Origin: Alkalibacillus silvisoli
GTDB lineage: Bacteria; Bacillota; Bacilli; Bacillales; Alkalibacillaceae
DNA length: 64,000 bases
Reading direction: 5' to 3'
Assembly (NCBI RefSeq): GCF_039521975.1
Contig: NZ_BAAACZ010000009.1
Coordinates: forward strand, 186,001-250,000
The translations under genes were made by a program, and so were the position numbers. Every line of letters starts with the position of its first letter. The stretch's first letter is position 1. This document shows positions 58,856 through 64,000 of this stretch, piece by piece. A model generated the notes under the pieces. The model searched no databases, was not told the origin of the DNA, and saw only the letters and a list, made by a program, of their open reading frames with translations.

Positions 58856-59527
58856 ATGGGACAAACATTAGCAAGCATGATCGATCACACACAGTTAAAA
58901 CCAGAAACCCAAACTGAAAAAATTAATCAAATCTGCCAAGAAGCAAAAGAGAATAGTTTTGTATCTGTTTGTGTTAACCCAACATGGGTAGCACACTGTT
59001 ATGAACTACTTAAGGATACAGATGTAAAAGTTTGTACAGTTATTGGGTTCCCTTTAGGAGCAACGACACCAGAAGCAAAAGCTTTTGAAACAAAACAGGC
59101 TATTGAAAACGGAGCAACAGAAATCGATATGGTTATTAATATTGGTTCACTAAAAGATGGCCAATATGAAGAGGTCGAAAGAGATATTAAAGCAGTGGTT
59201 ACTGAAGCGGAAAAACAAGCTTTAGTTAAAGTTATTATTGAAACATCATTATTAACGAAAGACGAAAAAGTTAAAGCATGTGAAATTTCTAAACGCGCCG
59301 GCGCTGACTTTGTTAAAACATCAACAGGCTTCTCCGGAGGCGGTGCAACAGTAGAAGATATCCGTTTAATGCGTTTAACAGTGGGTCCTGAAATGGGTGT
59401 AAAAGCATCTGGTGGTGTAAAGGGACTTGATGATGCTAATGCGCTGATTGATGCAGGTGCTACACGCATCGGAGCATCTTCAGGTGTTCAAATTGTCAAT
59501 GGTGAAACATCTACAACAGATTATTAA
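58856..59527 (+). CDS. deoC: Deoxyribose-phosphate aldolase
   Basis: Splits 2-deoxyribose-5-phosphate to acetaldehyde and glyceraldehyde-3-phosphate in deoxynucleoside breakdown. 223 residues of the TIM-barrel DeoC family: MIDHTQLKPE, VCVNPTWV, GFPLGATTPEAKAFE, the Schiff-base lysine in ADFVKTSTGFS (about 155) and VKASGGVKGLDDA. AAGGAGAGATTACA precedes the ATG. In B. subtilis deoC is part of a separate dra-nupC-pdp operon; its place between mtaB and the yqeW-like gene is a lineage difference. Confidence 0.96.
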   Translation: MGQTLASMIDHTQLKPETQTEKINQICQEAKENSFVSVCVNPTWVAHCYELLKDTDVKVCTVIGFPLGATTPEAKAFETKQAIENGATEIDMVINIGSLKDGQYEEVERDIKAVVTEAEKQALVKVIIETSLLTKDEKVKACEISKRAGADFVKTSTGFSGGGATVEDIRLMRLTVGPEMGVKASGGVKGLDDANALIDAGATRIGASSGVQIVNGETSTTDY

Positions 59528-59543
59528 TAGTTTGTTTAAATTT

Positions 59544-59588
59544 AAAAAGAGAGGTACGCGCGACTTAAGCTCGTACCTCTCTTTTTTC
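59544..59588. terminator. Bidirectional terminator between deoC and the yqeW-like gene
   Basis: AAAAAGAGAGGTACG and CGTACCTCTCTTTTT form a perfect 15-bp stem around GCGCGACTTAAGCT. The right arm lies inside the last codons of the minus-strand gene. Confidence 0.92.
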
Positions 59589-60509
59589 TTTATGAATAGA
59601 CGTTATAAACTTACTAAATGGTCTTAGAAACAACAAAAATATAATACCTGTAGCAACGTTATATAATATTGAAATAAAAACAATTTGTTGTTCTGGGTTA
59701 GATGTAAGCCAAATAGATAACTGGATTAACGGCTCTCTGAATATACTTGGGAATGCGATAATCGCCCCTAAAACATTAATCCATATATGAGCATACGCCG
59801 TAATTTTAGCATAAAAGGGCTGACTAATTGAGACAATTAAAATTGTAATACAAGTCCCGATATTAGCACCTAATAGCAAATAGTAAGTATGAGCTAACGG
59901 AATTAAACCATCCTGTGAAAAACTCATTAATATTCCGGTTACTGTTGTGGAAGATTGAATAATTGTCGTCATTGTAAACCCTAAAAAGAGTAGGTGCAAT
60001 GTAGATTGTTGTTCGGCGCCAACTAATTCCTCGATCCTAGATGATGGTATGACACTTGCTAGATTATCAAGTCCATATAAAGCTGTAAAAATCACACCTA
60101 AACCAAAAAGGATTACACCAGTAGAAAACCATAAATAATGTTGTAGTGGGATCATAATTAAAAAGAGCCCAACTAATAAACAGAACCACATTAAATCTAA
60201 ATTATTCCAAACAAATAGTTGAGCAGTAAAAGTTGTTCCGATGTTAGCGCCAATAATATAACAAATAGCAAACTTTAATGACCTGCGCATTGAAGCCATA
60301 AAGGTAATCAGGATAGCTATAGATGCAGAACTACTTTGAAGTAAAGCGGTTAAAATTAACCCAGCTAACAATCCGTTTAGTGGGGATAGATTTGGTGTGA
60401 ATTGTTTAATGTGGGTATAGGTTAAAGTTTGAAAACCAATGCGCATTAAAACAATTCCAAAAATAAATATTGCGATAAAAACAAAAACCAATAAAGTTAA
60501 TGAATACAT
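59565..60509 (-). CDS. yqeW: Na/Pi cotransporter-family membrane protein (YqeW-like)
   Basis: 314 residues, about eight membrane helices. Two inverted repeats each contain the family QSSS motif: LTALLQSSSASIAILITF and MTTIIQSSTTVTGILMSF, typical of PF02690 (NptA/YjbB-type) phosphate transporters. B. subtilis yqeW sits at the same place before rpsU. Transport of phosphate with Na+ is inferred from the family only. ATG 60509 follows GAGGTG; a GTG at 60518 overlaps the SD. The final codons (KREVRA) are encoded in the terminator arm. Confidence 0.88.
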   Translation of the reverse strand: MYSLTLLVFVFIAIFIFGIVLMRIGFQTLTYTHIKQFTPNLSPLNGLLAGLILTALLQSSSASIAILITFMASMRRSLKFAICYIIGANIGTTFTAQLFVWNNLDLMWFCLLVGLFLIMIPLQHYLWFSTGVILFGLGVIFTALYGLDNLASVIPSSRIEELVGAEQQSTLHLLFLGFTMTTIIQSSTTVTGILMSFSQDGLIPLAHTYYLLLGANIGTCITILIVSISQPFYAKITAYAHIWINVLGAIIAFPSIFREPLIQLSIWLTSNPEQQIVFISILYNVATGIIFLLFLRPFSKFITSIHKEKREVRA

Positions 60510-60563
60510 AATCAACACCTCGATTCATTTTATGGTAGAATAGGACAAGTCATGCGTAAAAGA

Positions 60564-60592
60564 TTGACCAATTGGCAAATCTTTAATATAAT
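60564..60592 (+). promoter_or_regulatory. Sigma-A promoter of rpsU-yqeY
   Basis: TTGACC (60564-60569), a 17-base spacer and TATAAT (60587-60592). Confidence 0.85.
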
Positions 60593-60654
60593 AAGCAAAG
60601 ATGTGCTAAGGGCACATTTTGATTTATGCGTTTTATTTGGAGGGAGGGTAGAGC

Positions 60655-60831
60655 ATGTCAAATTCAACTCGCGTTAGAAAGAATGAGTCTATTGAGGATG
60701 CTCTTCGACGCTTTAGACGTTCGGTTTCTAAGAACGGCACGCTATCTGAGTATCGTAAGCGTGAATTCTATGAAAAACCGAGCGAACGTCGTAAGAAGAA
60801 GTCAGAAGCTGCAAGAAAGCGTAAAAAGTAA
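60655..60831 (+). CDS. rpsU: 30S ribosomal protein bS21
   Basis: 58 residues: VRKNESIEDALRRFRRSVSKNG, KREFYEKPSERRKKKSEAARKRKK, a clear bS21. It is very basic and sits near the anti-Shine-Dalgarno end of 16S rRNA. ATG 60655 follows GGAGGGAGGGTAGAGC. A longer overlapping frame at 60626-60844 is spurious. The stop is 19 bases before yqeY, so the two form one unit. Confidence 0.97.
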   Translation: MSNSTRVRKNESIEDALRRFRRSVSKNGTLSEYRKREFYEKPSERRKKKSEAARKRKK

Positions 60832-60850
60832 AAAGAGGGTGTAATTTTTA

Positions 60851-61303
60851 ATGGCTTTGCTTGATCGTTTAAACGAAGATATGAAACAAGCTATGAAAAA
60901 CAAGGAAAAAGATAAGCTTACGGTCATTCGTGGAATTAAATCTTCATTGCAAAATGAAGCAATCAAGAAAAAAGATGAAGAGCTCACTGAAGAAGAGGAG
61001 CTTCAAGTCCTAACTCGTGAAGTAAAGCAAAGAAAAGACTCCCTCCAAGAGTTCAAGGAAGCTAGTCGTGAAGATTTAGTTGACAAAACGGAGCAAGAAT
61101 TAGCTCTTATTGAGACATATTTACCTGAACAGTTGTCTGATGAAGATTTACGTCAAGTTATTGAAGAGACTATTCAAGAAATTGGTGTAACTTCAAAGCA
61201 AGATATAGGTCAAGTTATGAGTGCTGTTATGCCTAAAGTAAAAGGTAAAACAGATGGCTCTAAAGTGAACCAGTTAGTTATGCAACAATTGCAGGTAAGG
61301 TAA
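60851..61303 (+). CDS. yqeY: GatB/YqeY-domain protein
   Basis: 150 residues: an N-terminal helical part (LLDRLNEDMKQAMKNKEKDKLTVIRGIKSSLQNEAIKK) and the tail domain shared with GatB (EIGVTSKQDIGQVMSAVMPKVKGKTDGSKVNQLVMQQL). That tail contacts tRNA in the amidotransferase, so tRNA binding is likely, but its role alone is unknown. AGAGGGTG precedes the ATG. rpsU-yqeY linkage is conserved in Bacillus. Confidence 0.94.
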   Translation: MALLDRLNEDMKQAMKNKEKDKLTVIRGIKSSLQNEAIKKKDEELTEEEELQVLTREVKQRKDSLQEFKEASREDLVDKTEQELALIETYLPEQLSDEDLRQVIEETIQEIGVTSKQDIGQVMSAVMPKVKGKTDGSKVNQLVMQQLQVR

Positions 61304-61313
61304 AGGAAGATAG

Positions 61314-61393
61314 GTGCTAGCATTTCAATGTAAACATCGTGTATGAATGTTATAATATACAGATGACATTGATTTAGTTAGCACTTATTTTTT
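61314..61393 (+). terminator. Long-loop inverted repeat after yqeY containing a -10 element
   Basis: GTGCTA..TTTCAATGT (61314-61331) pairs with ACATTGA....TAGCAC (61366-61384), followed by TTATTTTTT, so it can act as a terminator. Its 34-base loop holds TGTTATAAT (61348-61356), a perfect extended -10 that could start nfeD transcription. Confidence 0.55.
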
Positions 61394-61452
61394 AATTATA
61401 ATTAATGTGAGAATAGTATAACTATTTGAAAGTGGAGGGAGGGATACATAAG

Positions 61453-62781
61453 ATGAGGAAAACAATGTATCTTGTTGTAATCTTTGCTTTGTCATTTATA
61501 GGGCTATATCAAGGGCTTGTGGAAGCAGAAGATGATCCTTCAAGGCCGCTTGTATATGTTGTTCCTGTTGAAGAGGAAGTCGAACGTGGATTAGTCGCTT
61601 TTATGGACCGAAGTATTCAAGAAGCTGAAGAGAACTTCGCTGATCATATTATTTTTGAAATTGATACACCTGGCGGGCGTGTTGATTCAGCTAATGAGAT
61701 TGCAGGGTTACTCTCAGCAGTAAATATTCCAACAACCGCCTATATTAAAAGTCAAGCCTTATCAGCAGGCTCATACATATCACTAATGGCAGCTGATATT
61801 TATATGAATGAAGGGGCAACTATGGGTGCTTCAGGGGTTGTAACAGGAGATGGGTCAGCTGCGGATTCAAAAGCACAATCAGCTTGGGTTTCAGCTATGG
61901 AAGCAGCAGCTGAAAGAAATGATCGCGATCCCATTTTTGCGCGAGCCATGGCTGATGACTCAATTGATATGAGTGAATATGGAGCAGGCCAAGGTGATTT
62001 CTTAACGTTATCACCATCACAAGCTTATGAGGTTGGTTATGCTGAGGGTGTTGTGAGTGATCGAGAGGAAGTGTTAGCAAGCTTAGATATTGAAAATCCT
62101 CAAATCGTTGAAACATCACCAACTATATCTGAGAATATTGCAAGGTTTGTAACAAGTCCGATCGTGATTCCGATATTGTTATCAGTTGCAAGTATTGGTT
62201 TAATCGTCGAATTATACTCGCCAGGTTTTGGTATACCTGGTATCATGGGAGTATCATCACTACTTTTATTCTTCTATGGTCACTTAATTGCTGGTTTTGC
62301 TGGGCATGAGGCAATGATTTTACTGCTCTCAGGTTTAATATTAATTATACTCGAAATATTCTTCCCTAGTGGTGTATTTGGTATTATTGGTGGGGGAGCT
62401 ATCTTAGGAGCTATGCTTGTATCCGGTGCTGATATGGGCCATATGGCAATGAGTATTGGTATTTCATTATTATTGGCCCTTGTTCTAGCATTCATTTTAT
62501 TTAAAAAACTTGATACTAATAGAGGGTTGTTTAAATACTTAGTTTTAAAAGATCAAACCAGTAATGAATTAGGTTATGTGTCCAATGAAACAAGGCGTGA
62601 TCTTATTGGAATGGAAGGGTATGCTCTAACATTCTTAAGGCCATCAGGTGCAGCTTTATTTGGTGATGAAAGATTAGATGTTGTAACTGAAGGTGCTTTT
62701 ATTGACAGGAATAAACCGGTCAAAATTGTTAAGGTGGAAGGTTCTCGAATTGTCGTTCGAGAATTAAATAAAGAAGAATAA
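61453..62781 (+). CDS. nfeD: NfeD-family membrane protein with ClpP-class protease domain
   Basis: 442 residues: an export signal (TMYLVVIFALSFIGLYQGLVEA, about 4-25), an external ClpP/crotonase-like protease domain (IFEIDTPGGRVDSANEIAGLL, QALSAGSYISLMAADIYMNEGATMGASGVV), four to five membrane helices (about 230-350) and a C-terminal OB-fold (DRNKPVKIVKVEGSRIVVRELN). NfeD proteins pair with flotillin-type SPFH proteins; floA follows 22 bases downstream. ATG 61453 is 8 bases after GGAGGGAGGG. In B. subtilis this operon is sigma-W controlled, but I find no sigma-W promoter here. Confidence 0.92.
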   Translation: MRKTMYLVVIFALSFIGLYQGLVEAEDDPSRPLVYVVPVEEEVERGLVAFMDRSIQEAEENFADHIIFEIDTPGGRVDSANEIAGLLSAVNIPTTAYIKSQALSAGSYISLMAADIYMNEGATMGASGVVTGDGSAADSKAQSAWVSAMEAAAERNDRDPIFARAMADDSIDMSEYGAGQGDFLTLSPSQAYEVGYAEGVVSDREEVLASLDIENPQIVETSPTISENIARFVTSPIVIPILLSVASIGLIVELYSPGFGIPGIMGVSSLLLFFYGHLIAGFAGHEAMILLLSGLILIILEIFFPSGVFGIIGGGAILGAMLVSGADMGHMAMSIGISLLLALVLAFILFKKLDTNRGLFKYLVLKDQTSNELGYVSNETRRDLIGMEGYALTFLRPSGAALFGDERLDVVTEGAFIDRNKPVKIVKVEGSRIVVRELNKEE

Positions 62782-62803
62782 TATTTTTTAGGAGGAGTTA
62801 AAC

Positions 62804-63802
62804 ATGGAATTAGCAGATTTATTTCCACTCATTATTGTTGCCGTATTAGTTATTGGTATAGCAATTCTATTCACTTTTGTACCAGTCATGCTATGGATTA
62901 GCGCATTAGCAGCTGGTGTGCGTATTAGTATCTTTACACTAGTAGGTATGCGTTTACGTCGAGTTGTACCTAAGATGGTGATTAATCCATTAATTAAAGC
63001 ACATAAAGCTGGCTTGGCAGTTAATACGAACCAGCTTGAAAGCCACTACTTAGCTGGAGGTAACGTTGATCGTGTTGTTAATGCATTAATTGCTGCTCAA
63101 CGCGCTAATATTGAATTAAGCTTCGAACGTTGTGCTGCTATTGACTTAGCGGGTCGTGACGTATTAGAAGCAGTACAAATGAGTGTAAATCCAAAAGTAA
63201 TTGAAACGCCATTTATCGCTGGTGTTGCAATGGATGGTATCGAAATTAAAGCTAAATCACGTATTACAGTTCGAGCTAATATTGACCGCTTAGTAGGTGG
63301 TGCGGGTGAAGATACTGTAATTGCCCGTGTAGGTGAAGGTATTGTTAGTACAATTGGTTCTTCTGAAAGCCATAATAAAGTGCTAGAAAACCCTGACATT
63401 ATTTCTCAAAATGTACTATCAAAAGGTTTAGATGCGGGTACAGCATTCGAAATCCTATCAATCGATATTGCAGATATTGATATTGGTAAGAACATTGGTG
63501 CAATCTTACAAACAGACCAGGCAGAAGCGGATAAAAACATTGCACAAGCGAAAGCAGAAGAACGTCGTGCCATGGCCGTAGCACGTGAGCAAGAAAACAT
63601 TGCTAAAGTACAAGAAATGCAAGCTAAAGTTGTTGAAGCAGAGGCGTTAGTACCACAAGCATTAGCAGAGGCCCTACGTAATGGTAATATGGGTGTTATG
63701 GACTATGTCAACTATAAGAATGTTCTTGCTGATACTGATATGCGTGAAATGATTGGTAAGTTAAGCAAGCATGAAAATGATGAACATGATGAGAATAAGT
63801 AA
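62804..63802 (+). CDS. floA: Flotillin-like protein FloA
   Basis: 332 residues: an N-terminal hydrophobic hairpin (PLIIVAVLVIGIAILFTFVPVMLWISALAAGV, about 7-38), the SPFH-type domain (VNPKVIETPFIAGVAMDGIEIKAKSRITVRANIDRLVGGAGEDT) and a C-terminal Ala/Glu-rich coiled coil (QTDQAEADKNIAQAKAEERRAMAVAREQ). It organises functional membrane microdomains with NfeD. GGAGGAGTTAAAC precedes the ATG. Confidence 0.96.
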   Translation: MELADLFPLIIVAVLVIGIAILFTFVPVMLWISALAAGVRISIFTLVGMRLRRVVPKMVINPLIKAHKAGLAVNTNQLESHYLAGGNVDRVVNALIAAQRANIELSFERCAAIDLAGRDVLEAVQMSVNPKVIETPFIAGVAMDGIEIKAKSRITVRANIDRLVGGAGEDTVIARVGEGIVSTIGSSESHNKVLENPDIISQNVLSKGLDAGTAFEILSIDIADIDIGKNIGAILQTDQAEADKNIAQAKAEERRAMAVAREQENIAKVQEMQAKVVEAEALVPQALAEALRNGNMGVMDYVNYKNVLADTDMREMIGKLSKHENDEHDENK

Positions 63803-63829
63803 CCTCCATATTAAGGAGAGTCGATAATT

Positions 63830-64000
63830 ATGGGTGGTTTATTTGAAGTGATCGTTGGCAATATATTTATAATCATCGCGGTATTAGTTGGTTTGTTAAG
63901 TTTGTTCCAAAGAGAGCAAAAGGGTGGAGAAAGGCAAGATCGTCCTCCAGTTTTTGGAGAAAACATACCAAAAACCCCTAACCGGGATCAGGCTGAGCAA
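63830..64000 (+). CDS. Membrane-anchored protein of unknown function, 3' end cut by window edge
   Basis: 57 residues are visible and no stop is reached. One membrane helix (VIVGNIFIIIAVLVGLLSLF, about 7-26) is followed by a charged, Pro-containing part (REQKGGERQDRPPVFGENIPKTP). AAGGAGAG lies 9 bases before the ATG, 27 bases after floA. It occupies the place of B. subtilis yqfB, but I cannot confirm homology from this fragment. Confidence 0.65.
   Translation, partial: MGGLFEVIVGNIFIIIAVLVGLLSLFQREQKGGERQDRPPVFGENIPKTPNRDQAEQ

Noticed and set aside
58999..59469. 156-codon minus-strand ORF inside deoC
   Set aside because: Antisense shadow of a highly conserved aldolase gene; Ser/Thr/Pro-rich composition typical of such shadows.
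60626..60844. 72-codon plus-strand ORF before yqeY
   Set aside because: It is out of frame over rpsU, which has the SD and a clear bS21 sequence.
1..64000. Prophage, CRISPR array, toxin-antitoxin or defence island
   Set aside because: No integrase, transposase, phage structural gene, regular spacer-repeat array or defence-type gene was seen; the gene order is core Bacillaceae throughout.

Overview
The window looks like a chromosome segment of a low-GC, endospore-forming Bacillota of the family Bacillaceae, probably a halophilic or alkaliphilic genus. Evidence is the Bacillus-type gene order (recJ-apt-relA-dtd-hisS-aspS ... alaS-yrzL-yrrK-yrzB-mltG ... yqeG-to-yqeM, comE, gpr-spoIIP-lepA-hemW-hrcA-grpE-dnaK-dnaJ ... 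rpsU-yqeY-nfeD-floA), sporulation genes (sigK, sda, gpr, spoIIP, a YjcZ-like microprotein, an RsfA-like factor), AGGAGG-type ribosome binding sites, a Na+/H+ Mrp antiporter operon and acidic proteins. Nearly everything is vertically inherited core genome. I see no prophage, IS transposase, CRISPR array, rRNA or tRNA gene.

Layout. 1-8110: the recJ 3' end, apt, a GC-rich palindromic repeat, relA, dtd, then a T-box-controlled hisS-aspS operon followed by 6S-1 RNA. 8181-16700: an RsfA-like factor (minus strand), rarA, cymR-cysteine desulfurase-mnmA (sulfur relay and tRNA thiolation), yrrB, recD2 and two very small genes. 16750-25860: T-box-controlled alaS with yrzL-ruvX-yrzB, then mltG, yrrM, udk, greA, yrrS and mtnN. 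25900-33060 is mostly minus strand: a YjcZ-like microprotein, an uninterrupted sigK, a second copy of the palindromic repeat, an Mrp operon (A, C, D, E, F, G; no mrpB is visible) and sda with its DnaA-box cluster. 33300-42990: yqeG to yqeM (ribosome maturation, NAD synthesis, shikimate pathway), the comE competence locus with comER reversed, and yqzM. 43340-59540: holA, rpsT, gpr, spoIIP, yqxA, lepA, hemW, the HrcA/CIRCE heat-shock operon running into prmA, rsmE and mtaB, then deoC. 59565-64000: a Na/Pi-cotransporter-like gene (minus strand), rpsU-yqeY, nfeD-floA and a truncated membrane-protein gene.

Regulatory elements read directly from sequence: two T-box leaders, a perfect CIRCE operator, a cluster of DnaA boxes upstream of sda, 6S RNA, and many intrinsic terminators and sigma-A-type promoters. 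The points most worth a second look are the Asp/His overlapping specifier in the hisS-aspS T-box, the apparent loss of mrpB, the paired palindromic repeats, a tiny terminator-ended unit divergent from sigK, and the odd position of the sda ribosome binding site. I found no clearly new multi-gene system.
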